Below, piece after piece: positions 27,020-35,525 of a stretch of 64,000 nt of DNA. The DNA comes from Actinomycetospora straminea (GTDB lineage Bacteria; Actinomycetota; Actinomycetes; Mycobacteriales; Pseudonocardiaceae). The notes under the pieces are model-generated. The model searched no databases. It had not been told where the DNA came from and saw only the letters and a program-made list of their open reading frames with translations. The stretch lies in assembly GCF_028737255.1 (NCBI RefSeq), contig NZ_JAQZAN010000001.1, positions 434,001 through 498,000 of the forward strand, in the 5' to 3' direction. The position numbers and the translations under genes are program-made. Within the stretch, counting starts at the first letter, position 1; each line of letters starts with the position of its first letter.

Positions 27020-27895
27020 TCAGTTCGGCGTGGAGGACGTGGCGCCCGGGCTCGTGGAATCGGTCACGGCCGGGTCCTCGGAGTCGCGGGTGTCCGGCGT
27101 CGCCGGGTCCTCCGCCGCCGGCGCGGACGGGTCCTCGGGCTGGGGAGCCGCCGGCTCCTCCTGGCTCGGCGAGACCGTGTCCTCCGGCGTCTGGCCCGCG
27201 CCCGCCGCCGGGGCCTCCGGCGAGGGCTCCGTCGAGCCCGAGGCGGGCTCGCGGGCCGACGGCGACGGGTCGGCCTCGATGGAGCTCTGCACCCGGTCAC
27301 GCTCGACCACCAGCGGGGCGCGCTGCTCGGGCGCGACCTGCGGGATGACGATGTTGACCTGGGCGAGCTCGTTGCGCGCCGCCTGCGTGTCGCCGCGGGC
27401 GAGGGCGCCGTTGGCGGCCTCGATCCGCGTGCGGACCTCCTCGACGCGCTCGACGCTCTGCGCGCGCTCCGAGAAGAAGACCTTGGAGACGCCCCACAGC
27501 GTGTCGCCGGGCATGGCGCCGTGCACCGCGACGGTCAGGCCCGCGCAGGCCACGGCCGCGGCGACCGCCGCGATCGCGAACGGCATGCGGCGCCGTCCGC
27601 GGGACCGCAGCCGGTCGCGACTGTCATGGCCGGCCGCGACGGCCTCGGCCGCCTCGTCCAGCGTGACGAGCTCCGGCATCGGGTCGGCCTCGATGTCGGC
27701 CCGCCACGCGGCCAGGATCGCCGCGAGACGGTCGTCATCGGTGCCGCCGAAGCCGTACGCCGCGATGTCACCCGCTCCGCCGGCGCCGCCGGCGAGCGCG
27801 TCGATCAGGGCGTCGTCGGCCCGGACCGCCGCGAGGTCGACGGGGCCGTCGACGAGGTCACCCTCGGACCCGCCCGACGCCCGGTGGCCGCCCAC
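27020..27895 (-). CDS. rsdA: Anti-sigma-D factor RsdA-like
   Basis: 291 residues. N-terminal cytoplasmic part with the short sigma-binding region (DDRLAAILAAWRADIEADPMPEL, around 54-75), a single membrane helix at about 104-126, and a Pro/Glu/Ser-rich extracytoplasmic tail. Architecture and position match mycobacterial RsdA (Rv3413c), which sequesters SigD until proteolysed. GTG 27895 immediately follows the sigD stop (TGAGTG), so the pair is coupled. Confidence 0.88.
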   Translation of the reverse strand: MGGHRASGGSEGDLVDGPVDLAAVRADDALIDALAGGAGGAGDIAAYGFGGTDDDRLAAILAAWRADIEADPMPELVTLDEAAEAVAAGHDSRDRLRSRGRRRMPFAIAAVAAAVACAGLTVAVHGAMPGDTLWGVSKVFFSERAQSVERVEEVRTRIEAANGALARGDTQAARNELAQVNIVIPQVAPEQRAPLVVERDRVQSSIEADPSPSAREPASGSTEPSPEAPAAGAGQTPEDTVSPSQEEPAAPQPEDPSAPAAEDPATPDTRDSEDPAVTDSTSPGATSSTPN

Positions 27896-28474
27896 TCAAC
27901 TCACCTCTTCCGAGATCGCGGACACCGCGGTCCGCAGTTTCGACAACGCCCGGTGCTGGGCCACCCGCACCGCCCCGGGGGTGGACTCGACCGCTTCCGC
28001 GGTTTCCTCCGCCGACAGTCCAACGACGACACGCAGCACGAGGATTTCCCTCTGTTTGGGCGGCAGTGTGTCGAGGAGTTGACCCATCTGGACGGACAAC
28101 GCTCCGTTCAGTGCACGCTGCTCGGGGCCGTCCCGGGGATCGAGCTCCTCGGGGAACTCCTCCACGGGCTCGGAGCGGCTGCGCGCGACCGACCGGTGGG
28201 CGTCGACGACCTTGTGGGCCGCGATGCCGTAGACGAAGGCGAGGAACGGGCGGCCCTGGTCGCGGTAGCCCGGCAGCGCGGTCAGCACGGCGAGACACAC
28301 CTCCTGGGCCACGTCGTCGGCGGAGACCGCCGACCGTTCCTGCCGGCCGATGCGCGCACGGCAGTACCGCACGACCAACGGTCGGATGATCGCGAGAACG
28401 CGGTTGAGGGCCGAGCGGTCGCCGTCGTTGGCGGCGGCCACCAGTCCCTCGAGATCGTTCCCTGCGTCAGTCAT
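27896..28474 (-). CDS. sigD: ECF sigma factor SigD
   Basis: 192 residues. Region 2 contains VSADDVAQEVCLAVLTAL and the YGIAAHKVVDAHR helix; region 4 contains LPPKQREILVLRVVVGLSAEETA and the recognition helix TPGAVRVAQHRAL. Downstream partner RsdA identifies it as SigD (Rv3414c). ATG 28474 has GGAG 4-5 nt upstream and gives normal ECF length; the frame is open to an ATG near 28600, which would add 42 residues of low-complexity sequence. Confidence 0.92.
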   Translation of the reverse strand: MTDAGNDLEGLVAAANDGDRSALNRVLAIIRPLVVRYCRARIGRQERSAVSADDVAQEVCLAVLTALPGYRDQGRPFLAFVYGIAAHKVVDAHRSVARSRSEPVEEFPEELDPRDGPEQRALNGALSVQMGQLLDTLPPKQREILVLRVVVGLSAEETAEAVESTPGAVRVAQHRALSKLRTAVSAISEEVS

Positions 28475-28809
28475 CGCTCCACGTGGCCCCGGTGTTACGC
28501 GGGGCGGTGACTCCGGACGCAACGGCACCGCCGTCGACGCACCGGCCACCGCCGGACGTTCCGACGTCCCGGCCGAGGTGAGCGGGCCGGGCGCCGACAT
28601 GGTCGGCTCAGGGTAGCGGGCCGTTCGCGGCCCCTGCGCGGGCCAGGACGGCGGAGGCGCGGCGTTCCCCCGATCCGGGGCACGCCACCGGTCCGCGGCG
28701 CGGTGGACCGCCCGCGGGATGCCGATGACCGGCGTCGGGACGTCGTCGACGTGCACCCCGCGTGCCACGTCGGCCGGACCCCCCGAACGACCGTCGTTCC
28801 GGGACGCGG
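28475..28809. other. 335-bp gap between sigD and bldM
   Basis: No convincing gene. It holds the sigD leader/promoter and, at its far end, a hairpin that probably terminates bldM. The sigD frame stays open across it but codon content there is not protein-like. Confidence 0.6.
28781..28803 (-). terminator. Hairpin after bldM
   Basis: CCCCGAACGA-CCG-TCGTTCCGGG forms a stem of about 9 bp with one bulged base, 7 nt beyond the bldM stop. Candidate terminator. Confidence 0.55.
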
Positions 28810-29406
28810 TCAGGAGACCAGGCCCCGTCGGAAGCCGTGCGCCACGGCCTGCGCACGGTCGCGCACGCCGAGCTTGCGGAAGAGGCGCCGCGCGTGGGTC
28901 TTGACCGTGTCCTCGGAGAGGTAGAGCTCGCGCCCGATCTGGCCGTTGCTCTTGCCCTGGGCCATGCCGCGCAGGACCTGCAGCTCGCGCTCGGTGAGCT
29001 GGACGCCGGTGTCGGCCGGGGTGCGGGGAGCGGGCACCGACGTGCTGGCGAGCGTGTGGGCGAGGGCGGCGACGAGCTCGGGCCGCGAGGCGTCCCAGCG
29101 CAGGTAGCCCCGGGCGCCGCCGGCGATGGCCGCGGCGATGCTGCCGGAGTCGTCGGGCGCGCCGAAGACGATGACGTTGGCCTGCGGGTGGGCCGCCACG
29201 AGCCGGCGGGTGGCCTCCACGCCGGTGGGCACCGCGCGCTGCGTCCCGACCAGCACCACGTCGACCGTCTGGCGGGAGAAGCGGGTGAGCAGCTCGTCGC
29301 CGTGGGCGACGCAGTCGATGCGGTGGACACCCGGGACCGCGGACATCACCCTGGTGAGGCCTTCACGGACGCTGCGACGGTCGTCGCAGATCAGCACCGT
29401 GGTCAC
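28810..29406 (-). CDS. bldM: BldM-like orphan response regulator
   Basis: 198 residues. The C-terminal NarL/LuxR helix-turn-helix GKSNGQIGRELYLSEDTVKTHARRLF followed by AQAVAHGFRRGLVS is nearly that of Streptomyces BldM. The N-terminal receiver keeps the acidic pair (ICDDRRS) but the phospho-acceptor position reads VVLVGTQRA, with Gly instead of Asp, so phosphorylation is not expected. BldM controls development in Streptomyces; here it is divergent from whiB3. GTG 29406 has AAGGAG 6 nt upstream. Confidence 0.88.
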   Translation of the reverse strand: MTTVLICDDRRSVREGLTRVMSAVPGVHRIDCVAHGDELLTRFSRQTVDVVLVGTQRAVPTGVEATRRLVAAHPQANVIVFGAPDDSGSIAAAIAGGARGYLRWDASRPELVAALAHTLASTSVPAPRTPADTGVQLTERELQVLRGMAQGKSNGQIGRELYLSEDTVKTHARRLFRKLGVRDRAQAVAHGFRRGLVS

Positions 29407-30040
29407 GGGAGCTCCTTTCTGCAGCGACCCTGCAGCCGATGAGCGAGCACTCTCCCCCATCGGCGTACGGGGCGCCGAGCTTGACCCGCCGATCGGAGCG
29501 AATTCGGTCCGCCGTCCGGCCGGTTCGCGTGCGCGGTCGGGTCCCCGCTCGGCCTGCCGGTCCATGCGCTCTCCTCGTTCGACGGGCGCAGGACGGTCCA
29601 CGCCTCGATGGGGCCGAGGGCCTCCACGACTGATCGGCGGCGGCCGCGACGTCGACCGGCCGGTGTGGTGACCCTCCCCCTGTTCAACGTGCGGGCGACC
29701 CTACGGTGACGACCGGAGATCCATCGGATACGACCGTCGGGCGACACCGTCGTGTACTCCGCGTGCGGGGAATGATCACGGATCGGAGCCGGTTCGGCAA
29801 GAACCCCGACATGTAGGCGACCGCTCACCGATGCATGGATCGGGGAATGGCGCACGTCGCATGCCCTGGACGGCTCGTGCACAACCGCCATAGGGTCCAT
29901 CGCGGTGGTCGCGGTGGGCGCCCAGATGCGCACACAGCGTGATCACCGGCACGGCACGGTGTGGAGCCCCGGCACCGCGACGGCCGTGTCGCAGTCGGAC
30001 CCAGCCGGACCCGCGGGTCTTTCAGACGTGGAGGTGGCCC
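29407..30040. other. 634-bp divergent regulatory region between bldM and whiB3
   Basis: No gene is supported. Sequence is less GC-rich than its flanks in 29690-29900. It contains a CTGCAG-N5-CTGCAG repeat just upstream of the bldM ribosome site (29417-29433) and a SigR/SigH-type promoter at 29769-29794 facing whiB3. The length suggests several promoters or regulators for these two genes. Confidence 0.6.
29769..29794 (+). promoter_or_regulatory. SigR/SigH-type (disulfide stress) promoter upstream of whiB3
   Basis: GGAAT (29769-29773), 18 nt, GTT (29792-29794), with GG before TT as in the mycobacterial SigH -10. This matches the GGAAT-N18/19-GTT consensus exactly. It points to whiB3, about 240 nt away, implying a long leader. 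WhiB3 is a redox-linked Fe-S regulator, so control by a thiol-stress sigma factor is plausible. Confidence 0.5.
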
Positions 30041-30331
30041 ATGGCCGACGTCCGCCGGCTTCCCGGACCCAACGCCGACATCTGGGACTGGCAGCGCCTG
30101 GGGGCCTGCCGGGGCATGGACAGCGCGTTCTTCTTCCACCCCGACGGCGAGCGCGGGCCGGCCCGTGCCCACCGCGAGCGCCGCGCCAAGGCCGTGTGCC
30201 GCGACTGCCCCGTCCTCGAGCCCTGCCGCCGTCACGCCATCGCCGCGGGCGAGCCCTACGGCATCTGGGGCGGCATGTCGGAGTCCGAGCGCGTCGCGGC
30301 CGCCACCGGCTGCCCCCGCCGCCTGAGCTGA
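30041..30331 (+). CDS. whiB3: WhiB-family transcriptional regulator (WhiB3/WhiD type)
   Basis: 96 residues. Opening LPGPNADIWDWQ and PDGERG are typical of WhiB3/WhiD rather than other Wbl proteins. Four Fe-S cysteines: ACRG, CRDCP and PCRR. The G[I/V]WGG turn (EPYGIWGGMSESER) and a short basic tail follow. The 4Fe-4S cluster senses redox/NO and the protein partners sigma-A region 4 (family knowledge). GGAGGTGG stands directly before ATG 30041. Confidence 0.94.
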   Translation: MADVRRLPGPNADIWDWQRLGACRGMDSAFFFHPDGERGPARAHRERRAKAVCRDCPVLEPCRRHAIAAGEPYGIWGGMSESERVAAATGCPRRLS

Positions 30332-30360
30332 AGCCGCGGCTCCCACGAGCCCCCGGACAC

Positions 30361-30402
30361 ACGACGGGCCCCCACCGCCTCGCGGCGATGGGGGCCCGTC
30401 GT
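30361..30402. terminator. Bidirectional terminator between whiB3 and groEL
   Basis: 14-bp perfect stem (30361-30374 with 30389-30402, ACGACGGGCCCCCA) and an inner CCGC/GCGG mini-stem. It lies 30 nt after whiB3 and about 100 nt after the groEL stop, between convergent genes. Confidence 0.85.
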
Positions 30403-30504
30403 CGTCGTCGCTCGGGCGACCACCGGAGCGCGCCGGAGGTCGGTGGTCAGCGCGACGGAGCGCCGGCTGCCGTACCTCCTTGCGTACCTCCTCGGCGCGA
30501 CCGA

Positions 30505-32130
30505 CTAGTGGCCGTGCCCGTGGCCGTGGCCACCGGCGGCGGCCGCCGGCTCCGCCTCCTCGGGCTTGTCCACGACGGCGCTCTCCGTGGTGAGCACCAT
30601 GCGGGCGATCGAGGTGGCGTTCTCCAGGGCGGAGCGGGTGACCTTCACCGGGTCGATGATCCCGGCGGCCATGAGGTCGCCGTAGGTCTCGCTCGCGGCG
30701 TCGTAGCCGGTCTCCCAGCTCCCGTCCGCGACCTTGGCCGCGACGACCGAGCCCTCGAGGCCCGCGTTGCGGGCGATCGCCTTGAGCGGCGCCGAGAGCG
30801 CCCGGCGCACGAGCGCCACACCGGTGGCCTCGTCGCCGGTGCGGCCGAGGCCACCGTCGAGCTCGGCCGCGGCGTGCAGCAGCGCGCTGCCGCCACCGGG
30901 GACGATGCCCTCCTCCACCGCGGCGCGGGTGGCGGCGATGGCGTCCTCGATGCGGTGCTTGCGCTCCTTCATCTCGGTCTCGGTGGCCGCGCCGACCTTG
31001 ATGACCGCGACGCCCCCGGCGAGCTTCGCCAACCGCTCCTGGAGCTTCTCGCGGTCCCAGTCGGAGTCGGTCTCGTCGATCTCGCGACGGATCTGGGCGA
31101 CGCGGGCGTCGACCGTCTCGCGGTGTCCCCCGCCCTCGACGAGGGTGGTCGTGTCCTTGGTGATGACCGCGCGGCGCGCGGTGCCGAGCACCTCGGGGCC
31201 GACCTCGGCCAGCTTGATGCCGACCTCGGGGTTGACGACGGTCGCGCCCAGGGCGGCCGCGAGGTCGTCGAGGAACGCCTTGCGGCGGTCACCGAAGAAC
31301 GGCGCCTTGACCGCGGCGACGCGGACGGTCTTGCGGATGGAGTTCACGACGAGCGTCGAGAGCGCCTCGGCCTCGACGTCCTCGGCGATGATCAGCAGCG
31401 GCTTGCCGCCCTCGACGACCTTCTCCAGCAGCGGCAGGAGGTCCGAGATGGCGCTGATCTTCTCGCGGTGCAGCAGGACCTGGACGTCCTCGAGCACCGC
31501 CTCCATCGAGTCGTTGTCGGTGACGAAGTAGGGCGAGATGTAGCCCTTGTCGAACTGGAGACCCTCGGTGATCTCCAGCTCGGTCGCCAGCGTCGAGGCC
31601 TCCTCGACGGTGATGACGCCGTCCTCGCCGACCTTCTCCATCGCCTCGCCGATGAGGTCGCCGATCGTCTGGTCGCGGCTCGCGACCGCACCGACGGCGG
31701 CGATGCCCTGGCGCCCGTCGACCGGGGTGGCCCGGGAGCGCAGCACCTCGGTGACCTTCTCGGTGGCGGCGACCATGCCGGCGCCGAGCGCCGAGGGGTT
31801 GGCGCCGGCGGCGAGGTTGCGCAGGCCCTCGTGCACGAGCGCCTGGGCGAGCACCGTCGCCGTCGTCGTGCCGTCGCCCGCGACGTCGTTGGTCTTGGTG
31901 GCGACGTTCTTGGCCAGCTGCGCGCCGAGGTTCTCGAACGGGTCGTCGAGCTCGATCTCGCGGGCGATGGTGACGCCGTCGTTGGTGATCGTCGGACCAC
32001 CGAACTTCTTCTCCAGGACGACGTGGCGACCCCGGGGTCCGAGGGTCACCGTCACCGCCCCGGCGAGCTGGTCGACGCCGCGCTCGAGCGCGCGACGGGC
32101 CGTCTCGTCGAACGTGATCTGCTTGGGCAC
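30505..32130 (-). CDS. groEL1: Chaperonin GroEL (GroEL1 type, histidine-rich tail)
   Basis: 541 residues. ATP-binding motifs [16 protein letters not shown] and [15 protein letters not shown] are present, and GGGSALLHA is in the equatorial domain. The C-terminal tail ends GGHGHGHGH, the His-rich tail of actinobacterial GroEL1, instead of the GGM repeat; this variant has been linked to metal binding and to specialised clients in mycobacteria. GTG 32130 has AGGAAGGG upstream. Second gene of the groES-groEL operon controlled by a CIRCE element. Confidence 0.95.
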   Translation of the reverse strand: MPKQITFDETARRALERGVDQLAGAVTVTLGPRGRHVVLEKKFGGPTITNDGVTIAREIELDDPFENLGAQLAKNVATKTNDVAGDGTTTATVLAQALVHEGLRNLAAGANPSALGAGMVAATEKVTEVLRSRATPVDGRQGIAAVGAVASRDQTIGDLIGEAMEKVGEDGVITVEEASTLATELEITEGLQFDKGYISPYFVTDNDSMEAVLEDVQVLLHREKISAISDLLPLLEKVVEGGKPLLIIAEDVEAEALSTLVVNSIRKTVRVAAVKAPFFGDRRKAFLDDLAAALGATVVNPEVGIKLAEVGPEVLGTARRAVITKDTTTLVEGGGHRETVDARVAQIRREIDETDSDWDREKLQERLAKLAGGVAVIKVGAATETEMKERKHRIEDAIAATRAAVEEGIVPGGGSALLHAAAELDGGLGRTGDEATGVALVRRALSAPLKAIARNAGLEGSVVAAKVADGSWETGYDAASETYGDLMAAGIIDPVKVTRSALENATSIARMVLTTESAVVDKPEEAEPAAAAGGHGHGHGH

Positions 32131-32158
32131 TGAATCCCTTCCTGTCCCGCGGAACGAC

Positions 32159-32193
32159 GCCGCCCCGGTGCCCCGTGGGGCCACCGGGGCGGC
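32159..32193 (-). other. Large hairpin in the groES-groEL gap
   Basis: 12-bp stem (32159-32170 with 32182-32193) whose loop contains a further CCCC-GT-GGGG. It sits in the 87-nt intercistronic region. It may cause partial termination, act as a processing site or stabilise one cistron. Confidence 0.6.
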
Positions 32194-32217
32194 GATCGAC
32201 GTGTGCGCGCGGGGGTC

Positions 32218-32514
32218 CTAGTTGACGACCGCCAGCACGTCACGCGAGGAGAGGATCAGGTAGTCCTCGCCATTGTACTTGACCTCGGTGCCGCCGTACT
32301 TCGAGAAGATGACGACGTCGCCGACGGCGACGTCGAGCGGGATGCGGTTCCCGTTGTCGTCGACGCGGCCCGGGCCGACGGCCAGGACCTTGCCCTCCTG
32401 GGGCTTCTCCTTGGCCGTGTCGGGGATGACGATGCCGGAGGCGGTCGTGGTCTCGGCCTCGCTGGCCTGCACCACGAGCTTGTCCTCGAGCGGCTTGATG
32501 TTCACGCTGGCCAC
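32218..32514 (-). CDS. groES: Co-chaperonin GroES
   Basis: 98 residues. Begins [13 protein letters not shown]; mobile loop [14 protein letters not shown]; the C-terminus [19 protein letters not shown] is the standard GroES end. GTG 32514 is chosen because GGAGG lies 8 nt upstream and the protein then matches the family N-terminus; a GTG at 32529 would overlap that ribosome site. Confidence 0.96.
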   Translation of the reverse strand: MASVNIKPLEDKLVVQASEAETTTASGIVIPDTAKEKPQEGKVLAVGPGRVDDNGNRIPLDVAVGDVVIFSKYGGTEVKYNGEDYLILSSRDVLAVVN

Positions 32515-32624
32515 AGCGGTGACCTCCACCTGTCCTGGGGTCGGGATGGCGTTCCTCTGCCATCACGGCGCCGGCTGGCCGTCCCGCCGTCGCGGGTGCC
32601 GGAACGGCTCCGACGCCGTGCTGA

Positions 32625-32651
32625 TTGGCACTCTAGCGCCGAGAGTGCCAA
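32625..32651 (-). promoter_or_regulatory. CIRCE element (HrcA operator)
   Basis: TTGGCACTC-N9-GAGTGCCAA is a perfect inverted repeat differing from the consensus TTAGCACTC-N9-GAGTGCTAA only by a symmetric A-to-G change. It lies 111 bp upstream of groES and just inside the rimI 3' flank. HrcA should repress groES-groEL from here. Confidence 0.9.
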
Positions 32652-32655
32652 GCCA

Positions 32656-33132
32656 TCAACGAGGGGCGTCGGGCGGGTCGCGCCGCATGGTGAACGCGTC
32701 CGCGCCCGAGGCGTAGTACCGGCGCCGCGTGCCGAGGACGGTGAAGCCGGTGCTGCGGTAGAGGCCCAGCGCGGCCTCGTTGTCGACGCGGACCTCGAGG
32801 AACGTGGTCGCGTCGATCGCGTCGGCGGCGGCGAGCAGGCCTGCGAGCAGCGCCCGCCCGATGCCCCGGCCCTGGTGGGCGGGGTCGACGCCGATCGTGT
32901 GGATCTCCGCCTCCGCCTGCTGGCCCAGGCGCGCGGGCATGAGGGCGACGCCGCCGTAGCCGACGAGCTCGCCGTCCTCCCGCGCGGCGAGGTAATGGTG
33001 GCCGGCGCGCAGCTCGGTGCGGAACGCCCGGGCGCTCCAGGGGTCGTCGCCCGGGAAGAGGATCGCCTCGAGCTCGGCGCAGCGGTCGGCGTCGTCGGGG
33101 GTCAGCGCGTCGAGGACGACGGCACCCGTCAC
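32656..33132 (-). CDS. rimI: Ribosomal protein S18-alanine N-acetyltransferase RimI
   Basis: 158-residue GNAT acetyltransferase with acetyl-CoA loop QGRGIGRALL and the DNEAALGLYRSTGF motif typical of RimI. In mycobacteria it is encoded with tsaB and tsaD. GTG 33132 lies 7 nt after the tsaB stop. Here the gene between groES and rimI that is tsaD in mycobacteria is absent. Confidence 0.9.
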   Translation of the reverse strand: MTGAVVLDALTPDDADRCAELEAILFPGDDPWSARAFRTELRAGHHYLAAREDGELVGYGGVALMPARLGQQAEAEIHTIGVDPAHQGRGIGRALLAGLLAAADAIDATTFLEVRVDNEAALGLYRSTGFTVLGTRRRYYASGADAFTMRRDPPDAPR

Positions 33133-33139
33133 GGCCGGC

Positions 33140-33808
33140 TCACGGGCGCGTCACGGCCTTCGGCGCGCCCGGCGGGACGGCGTCGGGGCGGCGCAGGTAG
33201 AGCGGCACCAGCGGGCCGGGGTCGGCGCCCGCGCGCAGGGCCGGCGCGGCGACGGCGACGAGGCCGTCGGGGGTGGGGCCGGGCGACACGGTCGCGGCGC
33301 CCACCTGGGCGGCGGCGTCGCCGAGGACCCGGTCGACCGGGCCCAGGTCGCCGTCGGGGCCGAGGCGCGCGGCGAGCTCGGCGGGCGCGACGACCTCGGG
33401 ACCGTGGACGCGGACGCCGTCGACCAGCAGGCTCCAGTAGACCTCGCGGCGGCGGGCGTCGGTGACGACCAGGACGCGCCCGCGCGTGCCGGCGGCCAGC
33501 GCGTCGTGGGTCGGCACGCCGTGCACGGGGATGCCGAGCCCGTCGCCCATCGCCGCGGCGGTGACCAGCCCGACCCGCAGGCCGGTGAACGGCCCGGGCC
33601 CGAGGCCCGCGACCACCGCGTCGAGGTCGGCGCGCGTGCGCCCGGCCGCGGCGAGGGCGTCGGCGACGGCGGGCGCCAGCAGCTCGGCGTGCGCCCGGGC
33701 GCCCTCGGCGTCGCGGGCGGCGAGGGTCGTGGGCGGTCCGTCGGCGTCGAGCTCGACCACCCCGGCGGTGATGCGGGCGGTGGCGGTGTCGAGGGCCAGG
33801 ACGAGCAC
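33140..33808 (-). CDS. tsaB: tRNA t6A biosynthesis protein TsaB
   Basis: 222 residues, ASKHA fold: LALDTATARITAGV at the N-terminus, GPGPFTGLRVG, and DARRREVYW. TsaB is the non-catalytic dimer partner of TsaD in making threonylcarbamoyl-adenosine 37 of tRNA. GTG 33808 is preceded by TAGGGT 8 nt upstream, a possible -10 that overlaps the tsaE stop codon. In line with tsaE and rimI. Confidence 0.92.
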   Translation of the reverse strand: MLVLALDTATARITAGVVELDADGPPTTLAARDAEGARAHAELLAPAVADALAAAGRTRADLDAVVAGLGPGPFTGLRVGLVTAAAMGDGLGIPVHGVPTHDALAAGTRGRVLVVTDARRREVYWSLLVDGVRVHGPEVVAPAELAARLGPDGDLGPVDRVLGDAAAQVGAATVSPGPTPDGLVAVAAPALRAGADPGPLVPLYLRRPDAVPPGAPKAVTRP

Positions 33809-33816
33809 GGCAGGAG

Positions 33817-33822
33817 ACCCTA
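33817..33822 (-). promoter_or_regulatory. -10 element before tsaB
   Basis: TAGGGT contains the tsaE TAG stop and ends 8 nt before the tsaB GTG, which has no good Shine-Dalgarno. Possible internal, leaderless promoter. Confidence 0.3.
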
Positions 33823-34329
33823 CGGAGCGACCAGCCGCGCCGGTCCCTGCAGGTGGGCCTCGCGGGTCTCGTCGGCGCCGGACCGGTCCAGCCGGACGAG
33901 CAGGTGCTCGCTCGCCAGGTGCTCGGCCACGCCCTCGCCCCACTCGACGACCACGGCGGCGCGGGTGAGGTCGGTGTCGAGGTCGAGGTCGTCGAGCTGG
34001 GCGGCGACATCGCGCGGGTCGGGGTCGCCGGTGCCGACGCCCAGGCGGTAGGCGTCGACGTGCACGAGCACGACCCCGCGCCCGCCGAGGGGCTCGGGCA
34101 GCGGCGGGTGCTCGCGGGCGATGACGAAGGTCGGCGAGGTGATCGGCCCCTCCACCCCGAGGCCCTCGCCGATGCCGGCCGCGAGGCAGGTCTTGCCGGC
34201 GCCGAGCGGGCCGGCGAGCACGACGAGGTCGCCGGGACCGAGCCGCGTGCCGATGTCCCGCCCGAGCTCGGTGGTGTCGGCGGCGCTGGGCAGCACCACG
34301 CGCCGCTCGCTGACGACGTCGGCGGCCAT
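33820..34329 (-). CDS. tsaE: tRNA t6A biosynthesis ATPase TsaE
   Basis: 169-residue P-loop protein: Walker A GPLGAGKTCLAAGI, switch SPTFVIAREH, HVDAYRLG, and VVEWGEG. TsaE hydrolyses ATP on the TsaBD complex. Start ATG 34329 overlaps the hydrolase stop by one base (TGATG). Confidence 0.93.
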   Translation of the reverse strand: MAADVVSERRVVLPSAADTTELGRDIGTRLGPGDLVVLAGPLGAGKTCLAAGIGEGLGVEGPITSPTFVIAREHPPLPEPLGGRGVVLVHVDAYRLGVGTGDPDPRDVAAQLDDLDLDTDLTRAAVVVEWGEGVAEHLASEHLLVRLDRSGADETREAHLQGPARLVAP

Positions 34330-35525
34330 CAGGCCCGTCGCCGGGGACGGCGCAGCCCGCGGCGCGGGCGGTCGGTGGCCGCGGTCCGGCCGGGCCGCAG
34401 CCGGCGCAGGACCTGGCTGCGGTGGGTGCAGCGGCGCAGCAGCTCGAGCAGCGCGGCGTCGTACTCCCCGGGCTGCTCGAGCATCGCCATGTGCCCGGCG
34501 CCCTCGAGGGGCAGCAGCTCGGCGTGCGGCATCTCCGCGGCGATCAGCTCGGAGTGCTCGTAGGGGATCATGCGGTCGCGCGTGCCGCCCGCGACCAGCA
34601 CCTCGCACTGCGACAGCCCCGCCAGCGCGGCACGGCGGTCGTGCGTGGACAGGGTGTTGGCGAACGAGGTCAGCGCGTCCAGCGGCGTCGCGGCGATGGT
34701 GCGGTCGACGAGGTCGACCAGCGCCGGGTCGGTGGTGCGGTCGCCGAACGAGAGCGCCTGCACGAACGCCCAGACGACGTTGCCGGCCGCGCGGCGCACG
34801 CGGTCGGCGAAGACCGGCTGGGCGTGGGCGATGCGGCCCAGGACGCTGACCGTCGGGTTGCGGTGCGAGAGCACGGCCTGCTTGAGACCGCCCGCCATGA
34901 CGTCGCCGGCCGAGGTGCACAGCAGCGAGACGCCGACGATGCGCTCGCGGAAGAGCTTCGGGTTGCGCTCGGCCAGCGCCATGATCGTCATGCCGCCCAT
35001 GGAGTGCCCGACGAGCACGACCGGGCCCTCGGGGACGACGGCGCGCAGGATCGCGTCGAGGTCGGCGCCGAGCTGGGCGATGGTGCAGGACCGCGCGCTC
35101 GCCTGCCCCGAGCGCCCGTGGCGGCGCTGGTCGTAGAGGACGGTGCGCACCGCCGGCTCGGTGAGCTCGGAGAGCATGCGGCGCTGGAAGTGCCAGCACT
35201 TGCGGTCGAGGGCGAAGCCGTGGACGAGCACGACGGTCAGCTCGGCCTTCGCGCCCGGCGTGACCGGGTCGACCTCCTCGACCGACAGCCGCACGCCGTC
35301 GTCCGCGGCCACCGACGACTCCCGCCCGGGCGGGAGCAGGCCGAGCTGCGACGGATGGGCCTTCTCCTCCTCGGAGAGCCGCTCGCGCTGGCGCAGGATG
35401 CGCGAGCGGACCCGGCCCGCGCCGACGGCACCGGCCGCGGCCGCGCCGCCGAGCACGGTGCCCGCCACGGCGCCGGCGACGGCCCCGGGCGAGAGGTGGT
35501 GGTGGTGGCGATCGTGGTCGCTCAC
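34329..35525 (-). CDS. Alpha/beta hydrolase
   Basis: 398 residues. His-rich start (DHDRHHHH), a Gly/Ala membrane-like segment at about 12-35, then an alpha/beta-hydrolase domain: oxyanion VLVHGFALD, nucleophile elbow VGHSMGGM (Ser), acid in AGGTRDRMIPYEHS, His in EGAGHMAMLEQP. Catalytic triad complete. Conserved between alr and tsaE in many actinobacteria; substrate unknown. GTG 35525 overlaps the alr stop (GTGA). Confidence 0.9.
   Translation of the reverse strand: MSDHDRHHHHLSPGAVAGAVAGTVLGGAAAAGAVGAGRVRSRILRQRERLSEEEKAHPSQLGLLPPGRESSVAADDGVRLSVEEVDPVTPGAKAELTVVLVHGFALDRKCWHFQRRMLSELTEPAVRTVLYDQRRHGRSGQASARSCTIAQLGADLDAILRAVVPEGPVVLVGHSMGGMTIMALAERNPKLFRERIVGVSLLCTSAGDVMAGGLKQAVLSHRNPTVSVLGRIAHAQPVFADRVRRAAGNVVWAFVQALSFGDRTTDPALVDLVDRTIAATPLDALTSFANTLSTHDRRAALAGLSQCEVLVAGGTRDRMIPYEHSELIAAEMPHAELLPLEGAGHMAMLEQPGEYDAALLELLRRCTHRSQVLRRLRPGRTAATDRPRRGLRRPRRRA

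Noticed and set aside
27896-28768. 290-residue version of SigD
   Set aside because: The extra N-terminus is low-complexity, without sigma-factor features; ATG 28474 gives normal length and has a ribosome site.
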